In this document: positions 25,834 through 33,699 of the stretch, piece after piece
How the letters are laid out: each line of letters starts with the position of its first letter
Numbering within the stretch: position 1 is the first letter of the stretch
Source of the DNA: Leifsonia tongyongensis
Lineage (GTDB): Bacteria; Actinomycetota; Actinomycetes; Actinomycetales; Microbacteriaceae
Length of the DNA: 64,000 nt
Assembly: GCF_010686705.1 (NCBI RefSeq)
Contig: NZ_JAAGWY010000003.1
Coordinates: forward strand, 310,001 to 374,000
Direction of reading: 5' to 3'
Translations under genes and position numbers: made by a program
The notes under the pieces: generated by a model
The model's database searches: none
The model's input: only the letters and a program-made list of their open reading frames with translations
What the model was told of the DNA's origin: nothing

Positions 25834-27258
25834 ATGACCGATGCACATCTCGCGATCGTCGTCCTGGCGGCGGGCCAGGGCACGCGAATGAAATCCGCCA
25901 CACCGAAACTCCTCCACCCGCTCGCCGGCGTGCCGATCGTGAGCCATGTGCTGGCGACCGCCCGCGCCCTCGACGCCGCGCATGTCGTCACCGTGGTGCG
26001 CCACGAGCGTGACCGGCTCGTCGAGGTGATCGAAGCCGACCTTCCCGAGAGTGTGATCGTCGACCAGGACGACGTCGCCGGCACCGGGCGTGCAGTCGAA
26101 ATGGCCGTCGCAGCGCTTCCCGCCGACTTCGACGGTGATGTGCTGGTCGTGAACGGCGACGTCCCGCTCCTCGACGCCGACACCCTGTCGTCGTTGATCG
26201 CGGCCCACCGTTCCGGCGGCGCCGCCGCGACCATCCTGTCGAGCTTCCCGGCCGACGCATCCGGATACGGGCGCATCGTGCGGACCCCCGAAGGCCACCT
26301 CGACCGCATCGTCGAGCACAAGGACGCCACAGAGGCCGAACGCGAGATCGGTGAGATCAATGCGGGCATCTACCTATTCGGGCTGTCGGCGCTGCGCGAC
26401 CAGCTGGCGTCGCTGACGACCGACAACGCGCAGGGTGAGAAGTACCTTACCGACGTGATCGAACTGCTGCGCCGTGCCGGCTCGGAGGTCGACGCCCTTC
26501 CGGTGTCGGAGTCGTGGCTGGTCGAAGGGATCAACGACCGGGCCCAGCTCAGTGAGGCGGCTGCGAAGCTCAATGCGCTGCTCGTGCGCGGCTGGCAGCT
26601 GGCGGGTGTCACCGTGCAGGACCCGGCGACCACCTGGATCGACCTGAAGGCGAAGCTCGCCGAGGACGTGACCCTGCTGCCCGGCACCCAGATCCTCGGT
26701 GCGACGGTGATCGCACGCGGCGCGACCGTCGGCCCGGACACGACACTCCTCGACTGCGAGATCGGCGAGAACGCCCGCGTCAACCGCACCGACGCGACCC
26801 TCTCGGTCATCGAATCGGATGCGACCGTCGGCCCGTTCGCCTACCTTCGCCCCGGAACCTACCTGGGCGCATCCGGCAAGATCGGGACCTTCGTCGAGAC
26901 CAAGAACGCGCGCATCGGCTCAGGGACGAAGCTCGCGCACTTCAACTACGTCGGCGACGCCGAGGTGGGGGAGAAGTCGAACCTGGGCGCCGGCGTCATC
27001 ACGGCGAACTACGACGGCGTCAACAAACACCGCACCGAGATCGGCTCCCACGTGCGCGTCAGCACCAATACCGTGTTCGTCGCTCCCGTTAGGATGGGGG
27101 ACGGAGCCTACACCGGCGCAGGCACGGTCGTCCGTAAGGACGTCCCACCGGGCGCACTCGCCATCACGGTAGCTCCGCAACGCAACATCGAGGGCTGGGT
27201 CGCCACGAAACGCCCTGGCACCGACGCCGCACGAGCTGCGGAAGAGAGCGGGGAATAG
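25834..27258 (+). CDS. glmU: bifunctional GlmU (UDP-GlcNAc pyrophosphorylase / GlcN-1-P acetyltransferase)
   Basis: A 474-residue enzyme making UDP-GlcNAc for peptidoglycan. The N-terminal nucleotidyltransferase has AAGQGTRMKSATPKLLHPLAG; the C-terminal half is a left-handed beta-helix of hexapeptide repeats (from about residue 265) with the acetyltransferase segment HFNYVGDAEVGEKSNLGAGVITANYDG. GAGGAAGAGA upstream serves as ribosome-binding site. The stop is immediately followed by the prs GTG with no gap, so the two are cotranscribed. Confidence 0.96.
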   Translation: MTDAHLAIVVLAAGQGTRMKSATPKLLHPLAGVPIVSHVLATARALDAAHVVTVVRHERDRLVEVIEADLPESVIVDQDDVAGTGRAVEMAVAALPADFDGDVLVVNGDVPLLDADTLSSLIAAHRSGGAAATILSSFPADASGYGRIVRTPEGHLDRIVEHKDATEAEREIGEINAGIYLFGLSALRDQLASLTTDNAQGEKYLTDVIELLRRAGSEVDALPVSESWLVEGINDRAQLSEAAAKLNALLVRGWQLAGVTVQDPATTWIDLKAKLAEDVTLLPGTQILGATVIARGATVGPDTTLLDCEIGENARVNRTDATLSVIESDATVGPFAYLRPGTYLGASGKIGTFVETKNARIGSGTKLAHFNYVGDAEVGEKSNLGAGVITANYDGVNKHRTEIGSHVRVSTNTVFVAPVRMGDGAYTGAGTVVRKDVPPGALAITVAPQRNIEGWVATKRPGTDAARAAEESGE

Positions 27259-28236
27259 GTGTCAGGAATCACGGCCACCGGGCAGAAGCGACTGGTTCTG
27301 ATCTCGGGGCGTGCACATCCCGCCCTGGCGCAGCAGATCGCCGACGAGCTCGGAAGCGACCTGGTTCCCACCGACGCCCGCACCTTCGCGAACGGCGAGA
27401 TCTACGCGCGCTTCGATGAGAGCGTGCGCGGCTCCGACGCGTTCGTCATCCAGTCGCACACGTCGCCCATCAACGAGTGGCTGATGGAACAACTGATCAT
27501 GGTGGATGCGCTCAAGCGGGCATCCGCCAAGCGCATCACCGTCGTCGCACCCTTCTACCCGTATGCGCGCCAGGACAAGAAGGGCCGCGGCCGCGAGCCC
27601 ATCTCGGCACGCCTGGTCGCCGACCTCTTCAAGGTGGCCGGAGCCGACCGGATCATGTCGGTCGACCTGCACGCGGCGCAGATCCAGGGCTTCTTCGACG
27701 GCCCGGTCGATCACCTGTTCGCCATGCCCGTGCTCCTCGAGCACATGCGCAACGAACTCGACCCGACGACCCTCACCGTCGTATCGCCGGACATGGGGCG
27801 CGTGCGTGTCGCGGATGTCTGGAGCGACCGGCTCGGAGTGCCACTCGCCATCATCCACAAGCGTCGTGACCCGCTGGTTCCGAACCAGGTCTCCGTGCAC
27901 GAGATCGTCGGCGAGGTCAGCGGTCGCGTCTGCCTGCTCGTCGACGACCTGATCGACACGGGGCGCACCATCGTCAAGGCGGCGGAAGCCCTCAAGGCGG
28001 CCGGCGCGATCGGCGTCGTCGTCGCCGCCACCCACGCCGTCTTCAGCGACCCGGCGGTCGAGCTTCTCCAGAGCGATGCGATCGACTCGGTTGTCGTCAC
28101 CGACACGCTTCCGCTGCCGGAGCACAAGCGGTTCGAGAAGCTGACGATCCTCCCGATCGCGCCGCTGCTCGCCCGCGCGATCCACCAGGTGTTCACCGAA
28201 GGCTCCGTCACGTCGATGTTCGACGGGGCTGCGTAG
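27259..28236 (+). CDS. prs: ribose-phosphate pyrophosphokinase (PRPP synthetase)
   Basis: A 325-residue class I PRPP synthetase. Seen: FANGEIYARFDESVRG, the flexible ATP-binding stretch FYPYARQDKKGRGREPISARL, VSPDMGRVRVAD, and the PRPP loop CLLVDDLIDTGRTIV (the common form is DDxIDTGGT, so an Arg replaces a Gly, a variation to note rather than a defect). GTG start directly abuts the glmU stop. This glmU-prs order is widespread in actinobacteria and many firmicutes. Confidence 0.95.
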   Translation: MSGITATGQKRLVLISGRAHPALAQQIADELGSDLVPTDARTFANGEIYARFDESVRGSDAFVIQSHTSPINEWLMEQLIMVDALKRASAKRITVVAPFYPYARQDKKGRGREPISARLVADLFKVAGADRIMSVDLHAAQIQGFFDGPVDHLFAMPVLLEHMRNELDPTTLTVVSPDMGRVRVADVWSDRLGVPLAIIHKRRDPLVPNQVSVHEIVGEVSGRVCLLVDDLIDTGRTIVKAAEALKAAGAIGVVVAATHAVFSDPAVELLQSDAIDSVVVTDTLPLPEHKRFEKLTILPIAPLLARAIHQVFTEGSVTSMFDGAA

Positions 28237-28364
28237 CGCCCACCCGCTGTCCCGGCGTTCACGCTGTCCTGCCTAGATGGCAAAAACTACGAGTGCGCCG
28301 CGCTGACACCCACCCTTCTTGACACCTTTCTGTGCATCCGCGCCCTTCGCGAGCCGCGCCACGT

Positions 28365-28472
28365 GTTCGTAGAACAGGAGTTCCGGGGCCGGATGCGGTC
28401 CAAAGTGGCCGAATCGGCCGGATCGGGTGCGCATCCGTCACTCTCGTCACACGAAGTCCTGAATTCCTGGAC
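28365..28472. repeat. diverged copy of the ~110-bp inverted-end repeat element; intergenic 28237-28534
   Basis: The left end GTTCGTAGAACAGGAGTTCC resembles the left ends of the two elements at 41296 and 41456. The right end (28449-28472, CACGAAGTCCTGAATTCC...) is its approximate inverted complement and shares TCCTGAATT with the right end at 41556-41574. The interior differs. It lies between the convergent ends of prs and the gene at 28535. No gene is recognised between 28237 and 28534. Confidence 0.6.
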
Positions 28473-28534
28473 GGACGGACGGTACGGGCGACCGGGAAGC
28501 GTGGGCTGGATGGAGGCGGCCGGGCGGCGCCGGC

Positions 28535-28897
28535 TCAGCTGTTCGTGGCCGGCCGCGGCGGCCGCGGAGTCGTCGGGATGAGGCCGAGCGGAGCAACGAA
28601 CCGCGCGTCGCCTTCCGTGTTGAGTGCGTAGCACTGCCAGCCCGGGCCGAACGGACCGAACAGCTCGAATCGTGCGGAGGAACTCTGCGCATCCGGGGTG
28701 TACTGCCGCACGTAGACGGAACACGTGCTCTCGGCCGTGGCCGACGACACCGAGACCGTGGTCAGCACTCCGGGAAGGATCAGCGCGAGCAGTCCGAGCA
28801 CGACGACGGCCCTGGTCATGCTCTTCCTGCGGCGCCCGTGGAGGGGCTCGCCGAGCGGCTCGTACCCTGCGAGCTCCGGGTGGTCGTCGAACGTCAT
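28535..28897 (-). CDS. hypothetical single-pass membrane/exported protein
   Basis: A 120-residue protein not recognised as a known family. A charged N-terminal stretch (GEPLHGRRRKSMTR) is followed by one hydrophobic segment, AVVVLGLLALILPGVLTTVSV, at about residues 31-51, then a presumably extracytoplasmic region with two Cys (TCSVYVRQY and WQCYALN) that could form a disulfide, ending in a proline-rich tail. The start is taken as ATG 28897, 10 bp after the stop of the DUF202 gene, so it may be last in the gnd transcript. Confidence 0.6.
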   Translation of the reverse strand: MTFDDHPELAGYEPLGEPLHGRRRKSMTRAVVVLGLLALILPGVLTTVSVSSATAESTCSVYVRQYTPDAQSSSARFELFGPFGPGWQCYALNTEGDARFVAPLGLIPTTPRPPRPATNS

Positions 28898-28907
28898 GAT
28901 TCGAGTC

Positions 28908-29255
28908 TCAGTGCCGTACGAGCACTGACGCAACCCCCGCGGCACATGCGATGAGCGTCACCCCGGCGAGGATGCTCATCGGGAGCGCCGGTGCGGCGGG
29001 AGGAATCTGGTGTCCACCGTGGCCCGCGAGAGCGCGTCCGCGGACGTTTCCGTACAGCACTGCGCCGATCGCCGCGACGAGCAGGACGACGCCCACGACG
29101 GTCAGGGCGAGCTGACCGGAGACGAGCCCGCTCCGGAGAGCGAGCAGCGCGTTGACCGTGATGACGAGCGCCGTGCGCGTCCACGACAGGGCGGTGCGCT
29201 CGCCCTGAAGTCCCGGATCGCGGCCTGGCTCATCGCCGGGCTCCCTGGGGGGCAT
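28908..29255 (-). CDS. DUF202 small membrane protein
   Basis: A 115-residue protein with the DUF202 hallmark: LQGERTALSWTRTALVITVNALLALRSG, then two more hydrophobic segments (LALTVVGVVLLVAAIGAVLYG and MSILAGVTLIACAAGVASVLV), giving three predicted helices. Function unknown. It begins 2 bp after the stop of a second DUF202 gene on the same strand, so the pair may form a heteromer. Confidence 0.85.
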   Translation of the reverse strand: MPPREPGDEPGRDPGLQGERTALSWTRTALVITVNALLALRSGLVSGQLALTVVGVVLLVAAIGAVLYGNVRGRALAGHGGHQIPPAAPALPMSILAGVTLIACAAGVASVLVRH

Positions 29256-29257
29256 CG

Positions 29258-29611
29258 TCAGTGCACCGCGAGCAGTACTGCGATCACAGCGGCCACGGCG
29301 AGGACCACCGCAGACAGGAGCGGGATCGCGACCGTGGTGGGCAGTCGTCTGCCGTGCCGCATGGCGATCTCGTTGGCCCGCCAGCGCACGAAAGCGATGA
29401 CGCTCAGTACTGCGGAGATGACGCTGAGTGCGACCGCGAGGACGACGATCACGTCGTGAGGGCCGATCTCGGTCGAGAACTGCTCGAGGACGACACCCCC
29501 GGCGAGGAGGGCGAGCGCGGTGCGCACCCAAGCCAGGAAGGTGCGCTCGTTCGCGAGCGAGAACCGGTAGTCGGGTTCCTCGCCTTCTTGTCGCCAACTC
29601 GGCTCGCGCAC
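29258..29611 (-). CDS. DUF202 / YidH-like membrane protein
   Basis: A 117-residue protein of the same broad family as its neighbour but clearly different in sequence (LANERTFLAWVRTALALLAGGVVLEQF), with three hydrophobic helices. Its GTG start overlaps the gnd stop codon by one base (TAGTG), so translation is coupled to gnd. YidH-type proteins have no proven role. The in-frame region upstream of GTG 29611 is antisense-free but lies inside gnd and is not used. Confidence 0.85.
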   Translation of the reverse strand: MREPSWRQEGEEPDYRFSLANERTFLAWVRTALALLAGGVVLEQFSTEIGPHDVIVVLAVALSVISAVLSVIAFVRWRANEIAMRHGRRLPTTVAIPLLSAVVLAVAAVIAVLLAVH

Positions 29612-31068
29612 TAGTGAGAAGACCCCGTTGTCTGAATCTCGGAGCGGTCGCCCGACCACAGCGTGTGGAAGACGCCGTCTTCGTCGACCCGCTTGTAGGT
29701 GTGGGCGCCGAAGAAGTCGCGCTGTCCCTGCACGAGGGCGGCGGGGAGCCGCTTGGATGCGAGCGAGTCGTAGTAGCTCAGCGCGGAGCCGAACCCGGGC
29801 ACCGGCACGCCTGAGAGAGCCGCAGTGGCCACGACGCGTCGCCACGCCGCTTCGCCCTCTGCCACGGCGTCCGCGAAGTACGGGGCTTCGAGCAGAGTAG
29901 CGATGTCGGGATTCTCGTCGTACGCGTCGGCGATGCGGTTGAGGAACTGCGCGCGGATGATGCAGCCACCGCGCCAGATTTTGGCGATCTTGTCCTTGTT
30001 GATGTTCCAGCCGTACTTCTCCGCGCCCGCGATGATCGCGTCGAACCCCTGGGCGTAGGCGACGACTTTGGATGCGTACAGCGCCTTGGACACGTCGTCG
30101 GCGAACGAGGCATCCACCTTCTGAATCTCCGGCCGGCTCTTCACGACGGACTGCACGGCGGCACGCTGCGTCGGTTTCGACGACACCGCGCGCGCGAACA
30201 CCGCCTCCGCGATGCCTCCGACCGGGATGCCGAGGTCGAGCGCGTTCTGCACCGTCCACACACCGGTGCCCTTCGACCCCGCCTCATCGAGCACGATGTC
30301 GACGAACGGCTTGCCCGTCTTGGCGTCCACCTGGCGCAGCACCTCGGCCGTGATCTCGATCAGGTACGACTCGAGGTAGCCCTTGTTCCATTCGCTGAAG
30401 ACGTCGGCGATGGCGGCGGGCTCGAGGCCGCCGACCGTGCGCAGCAGGTCGTATGCTTCGGCGATCAGTTGCATGTCGGCGTATTCGATGCCGTTGTGGA
30501 TCATCTTGACGAAATGGCCGGCGCCGTCGGTGCCGATGTGGGTCACGCACGGCTCGCCTTCGGCGATCGCCGCGATCGAGGCGAGGATGGGGCCGAGGGT
30601 CTTGTAGGACTCCTCCGAGCCGCCCGGCATGATCGACGGGCCTTTCAGGGCGCCCTCTTCGCCGCCGGAGATGCCGGCACCGACGAAGTGGATTCCGGTC
30701 GGGCTGATGCGCTTCTCGCGGGCGATGGTGTCATGGAAGTTGGCGTTTCCCCCGTCGACGATGATGTCGCCGGGCTCGAAACGCTCGACGAGCTCGTCGA
30801 TGACGGCGTCCGTGCCCGCCCCGGCCTGGACCATGATGATCGCGGTGCGCGGCTTCTGCAGCGAGGCGACGAAGTCGTCGATGGCCTCGCTCGCGACGAA
30901 GCCGGCCTCCGGATGTTCGCCGGTGAGTGTCTCCGTGCGCGCGAACGTGCGGTTGTACACCGCGACCGTGTTCCCTTCGCGCGAAGCGAGGTTGCGGGCG
31001 AGGTTGGAGCCCATCACCGCCAGACCGACGACTCCGATGTTGGCTTTTCCGACGGTGGACTCGGGCAC
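29611..31068 (-). CDS. gnd: 6-phosphogluconate dehydrogenase, decarboxylating (NADP)
   Basis: A 485-residue enzyme oxidising 6-phosphogluconate to ribulose-5-phosphate + CO2. Seen: the N-terminal nucleotide loop GVVGLAVMGSNLARNLA, substrate loop GISGGEEGALKGPSIMPGG, and EAGSKGTGVWTVQNALDLGIPV. The length fits the long (homodimeric) form. GTG 31068 has a strong AAGGAG. It heads a transcript with two DUF202 genes. It supplies the next step after gluconokinase encoded at 39272 on the other strand. Confidence 0.95.
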   Translation of the reverse strand: MPESTVGKANIGVVGLAVMGSNLARNLASREGNTVAVYNRTFARTETLTGEHPEAGFVASEAIDDFVASLQKPRTAIIMVQAGAGTDAVIDELVERFEPGDIIVDGGNANFHDTIAREKRISPTGIHFVGAGISGGEEGALKGPSIMPGGSEESYKTLGPILASIAAIAEGEPCVTHIGTDGAGHFVKMIHNGIEYADMQLIAEAYDLLRTVGGLEPAAIADVFSEWNKGYLESYLIEITAEVLRQVDAKTGKPFVDIVLDEAGSKGTGVWTVQNALDLGIPVGGIAEAVFARAVSSKPTQRAAVQSVVKSRPEIQKVDASFADDVSKALYASKVVAYAQGFDAIIAGAEKYGWNINKDKIAKIWRGGCIIRAQFLNRIADAYDENPDIATLLEAPYFADAVAEGEAAWRRVVATAALSGVPVPGFGSALSYYDSLASKRLPAALVQGQRDFFGAHTYKRVDEDGVFHTLWSGDRSEIQTTGSSH

Positions 31069-31137
31069 GATCGACTCCTTCAGTGGATGGGGGTTTTGTT
31101 CCAGCGTAGCGGGAGGCTGCTGCGCCGTTCTGCTCGG

Positions 31138-32553
31138 TTACGGAAGACGGAAGGTCGCCCGCGGGATGTCCGAGACGAGCCGCTGGGCGATGGTGAAAGC
31201 GTCCTCTTCGCTGAGCTGGTGGGTCGCGACCAGCGACGACAGGTAGGCGGCATCCACGCGGCGGGACATGTCGTGGCGTGCGGGGATCGAGCAGAACGCC
31301 CTGGTGTCGTCGATGAAGCCGCTCGTCTTGGTGAACCCGGCGCTGTCGGTGACCGCCTGGCGGTAGCGGAGGATCGCGGCCGGTGTGTCGAGGAACCACC
31401 AGGGCGCCCCGGCGTAGACCGACGGGTAGAAGCCGGCGAGCGGAGCGATCTCGCGCGAGAACGTCGTCTCGTCGACGGTGAACAGCACCAGCCGGAACGT
31501 CGGGTTCGTGCCGAAGTCGCGCAGGATCGGCGTGAGCGGTCGGGTGAACGAGCCGACGTCGGGAAGATCGTGACCCGTGTCGGGCCCGTACGCGTCGAAC
31601 GTCGGCCGGTGGTGGTTGCGGATGACCCCCGGGTGCAGCTGCATGACGAGGCCGTCTTCGCTGGACATCGCCGCGAGCTGGTAGAGCATGTTGCGCCGGT
31701 AGGCCGTGGCCTCCGCGGCGGTCAGCGGCCCCAGGAGCGCTTCACGGTGGAGGCGTTCGGCGTCGGATGCGTCGAGCGGCTCGGATCCCGCATCCAGCAC
31801 GCCGTTGTCGGTCGCGGTCCCTCCGGCCGCGATGAACGCCTGCCGACGGCTGCGGAGGGCGTCGAGCAGCCCGCGGTAGGTCGAGCAGTCGATTCCGGAG
31901 CGCGCCGAAAGCTGGTCGAGTTTCCCGCCCCAGGCCGGTTCGTCCGGATGCATGTAGCGGTCGGCGCGGAACGTCGGGATGACGCTCGCTCCGAACGTCG
32001 GGTCGTCGCGCAGTGCGTGGTGCGCAGCAAGGTCGTCGGCGGGGTCGTCCGTGGTGGCGAGCACCGCGATCCGGAACCGCTCGATGAGCGCGCGCGGCCG
32101 GAACTCGTCGCGCGCGAGCGTCTCGGCGAGCTGGTCGTAGAGCTCGTCCGCGTTGGCGGCCGACGGCTGCTCGGTCAGGCCGAAGACCTCGTTCAGCTCG
32201 GTTTCGAACCAGTAGCGGACGGGCGTGCCGAGGAAGTCGTCCCAGTGTTCGCAGAGGCGCCGCCAGATGGACCGGCCGGATGGGCGGGCCGTGGCTCCGG
32301 CGCGTGCCACCCCGAGCTCGTCGAGGGGCACCCCGACCGCATGCAGCATGCGCAGAACGTAGTGGTCGGGGGTGATCAGCAGCGCCGCAGGGTCGGGGAA
32401 CGGAGCGTCGTCGGCCAGCATGGCAGCGTCGATGTGGCCGTGCGGCGAGTAGATCGGCGCCTGGGCGACGGATGCGTGGAGGCGCCGCGCGAGGTCGCGC
32501 TCGATCGGTTCGATGGGGAACAGCCGGTCGGGATGCGGCGCAAGAGCAGTCAT
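31138..32553 (-). CDS. uxaC: glucuronate (uronate) isomerase
   Basis: A 471-residue amidohydrolase-superfamily isomerase converting D-glucuronate to D-fructuronate (and galacturonate to tagaturonate). The metal-binding start SPHGHIDAAML and the segments VMQLHPGVIRNHH, LVLFTVDETTFSREIAPLAGFYPSVYAGAPWWFLD and FIDDTRAFCSIPARHDMSRR are characteristic. The length equals the family norm (~470). It overlaps its LacI regulator gene by 4 bp, placing regulator then uxaC in one minus-strand transcript. Confidence 0.94.
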   Translation of the reverse strand: MTALAPHPDRLFPIEPIERDLARRLHASVAQAPIYSPHGHIDAAMLADDAPFPDPAALLITPDHYVLRMLHAVGVPLDELGVARAGATARPSGRSIWRRLCEHWDDFLGTPVRYWFETELNEVFGLTEQPSAANADELYDQLAETLARDEFRPRALIERFRIAVLATTDDPADDLAAHHALRDDPTFGASVIPTFRADRYMHPDEPAWGGKLDQLSARSGIDCSTYRGLLDALRSRRQAFIAAGGTATDNGVLDAGSEPLDASDAERLHREALLGPLTAAEATAYRRNMLYQLAAMSSEDGLVMQLHPGVIRNHHRPTFDAYGPDTGHDLPDVGSFTRPLTPILRDFGTNPTFRLVLFTVDETTFSREIAPLAGFYPSVYAGAPWWFLDTPAAILRYRQAVTDSAGFTKTSGFIDDTRAFCSIPARHDMSRRVDAAYLSSLVATHQLSEEDAFTIAQRLVSDIPRATFRLP

Positions 32554-33584
32554 GATCGTCCTTTCACGTGGGGGGCGGGCCCCGTCGATGCGCGGATCGT
32601 GAGGTGGGTGGGGAGCGTCGCGCTCTGCCGGGCAGCGACGATCGAGTCGGATTCGAGACGGGAGAGCAGGATCGACACGGCGGTTCGCCCCGCCTGCTCG
32701 ATCGGTGCCGTCAGGGTGGTGAGGGGCGGGCTGCAGAAGTCAGCCCCGAAGATGTCGTCGCAGCCGACGATGCTGATCTCGTCCGGAACGCTCACGCCGC
32801 GTTCGCGCAAACGCATCAGCATGCCGATCGCGAGCAGATCGTTGAAGGCGATGCACGCCGTCACGCCCGCGTTGAGCAGAGCGTCGGCAGCCGCGGCACC
32901 GGCGCTCTTCTTGGGTGTGAACGGCCCGATCCGCCGGACCGTGACGCCGTAGGCGCCGCCCGCCCGTTGGAGCGCGCGCCAGCGGCCTTCGTTCGGCCAG
33001 GAGGTCTCCGGGCCGGAGACATAGGCGATCTCGCGGTGCCCGAGGGAGACCAGGTGCCCGAGCGCCTGCTCCATCCCGCTCGGGGTGTCGATGAAGACGC
33101 TGGGGACCCCTCTGGTCTGGCGGTTGATCGCGACCAGGGGCAGTTCGGTGGCGAGAGTGGTGAGGCGTCTGTCGGTCAGGCGCGAGGCGGCGAGGATGGC
33201 CCCGTCGAAGGACCGGCGGAGCTTGTGCAGCATCCCGTCCTCGAATTCGTCGGACTCCTCGGTGTCGATGAGCAGCTGCGTGTACCCGGCCGCCTTGAGT
33301 TGCTGCTGCGTGCCGCGGATGATCCCGAAGTAGAACGGGTTGGTCACATCGGACACGAGGACTGCGATCGCCCGTGTCCTGCCCGAGGTGAGCGCGCGGG
33401 CCTGGGAGTTGGGAACGTAGTCGAGTTCACGTGCCGCGCGCTCGATCCGCTCCCGTGTCATCGCATTGACGCGGCCAGGATTGGAGAGGGCGCGCGAGAC
33501 CGTCGACGTCGCGACGCCGCTGGCTGCTGCAACGTCTGCGAGGGTCGCGGGGCGTCGTGACCCCGCTCCGGCGAGAGGTTCCAT
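32550..33584 (-). CDS. LacI family regulator of the hexuronate genes
   Basis: A 344-residue LacI/GalR repressor. Helix-turn-helix TLADVAAASGVATSTVSRALSNPGRVN at residues ~14-40, hinge YVPNSQARALTSGRT, and a periplasmic-binding-like effector domain. ATG 33584 starts the natural N-terminus; the open frame upstream to 33830 is antisense to the epimerase gene. It lies between uxaC (4-bp overlap) and the divergent uxu/manD operon, so it very probably controls both. The effector is likely an uronate or mannonate intermediate (inference). Confidence 0.93.
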   Translation of the reverse strand: MEPLAGAGSRRPATLADVAAASGVATSTVSRALSNPGRVNAMTRERIERAARELDYVPNSQARALTSGRTRAIAVLVSDVTNPFYFGIIRGTQQQLKAAGYTQLLIDTEESDEFEDGMLHKLRRSFDGAILAASRLTDRRLTTLATELPLVAINRQTRGVPSVFIDTPSGMEQALGHLVSLGHREIAYVSGPETSWPNEGRWRALQRAGGAYGVTVRRIGPFTPKKSAGAAAADALLNAGVTACIAFNDLLAIGMLMRLRERGVSVPDEISIVGCDDIFGADFCSPPLTTLTAPIEQAGRTAVSILLSRLESDSIVAARQSATLPTHLTIRASTGPAPHVKGRS

Positions 33585-33601
33585 GGGGGAAGCAAAGCAT
33601 A

Positions 33602-33622
33602 GTTTGGCAAATTGTGGCAAAC
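33602..33622. promoter_or_regulatory. candidate LacI-family operator
   Basis: GTTTGGCAAATTGTGGCAAAC is an imperfect palindrome (GTTTG-N-CA ... TG-N-CAAAC) in the 67-bp space between the LacI regulator start (33584, minus) and the leader ORF at 33652. Two TGGCAAA direct repeats are embedded. The AT-rich centre contrasts with its surroundings. One operator could serve both divergent transcripts. Confidence 0.55.
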
Positions 33623-33651
33623 GGTTGCACCAGAATCGAAGGAGAGTCACG

Positions 33652-33699
33652 ATGAGGTGTTCGGTGCGACCCAGCCTCACCTCAGGAGCAGTCACATGA
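33652..33699 (+). CDS. 15-codon leader ORF ahead of the sugar operon
   Basis: A short frame MRCSVRPSLTSGAVT with a better ribosome-binding site (GAAGGAGAG) than the gene behind it. Its TGA overlaps the ATG of the epimerase gene at 33696 (ATGA), the same 4-bp overlap used throughout this operon, so it could feed ribosomes to the first enzyme. It may equally be non-coding. Confidence 0.4.
   Translation: MRCSVRPSLTSGAVT

Noticed and set aside
27259-28236. Possible defect in prs because of DTGRT instead of DTGGT
   Set aside because: All other catalytic segments are intact and the gene context is conserved; treated as natural variation.
28363-28581. A 72-codon ORF inside the repeat element after prs
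   Set aside because: No ribosome-binding site, no homologous frame in the other two element copies.
30469-32952. Long plus-strand frame (827 codons) across gnd and uxaC
   Set aside because: Antisense shadow of two clearly identified enzymes; arginine/valine-rich translation without domains.
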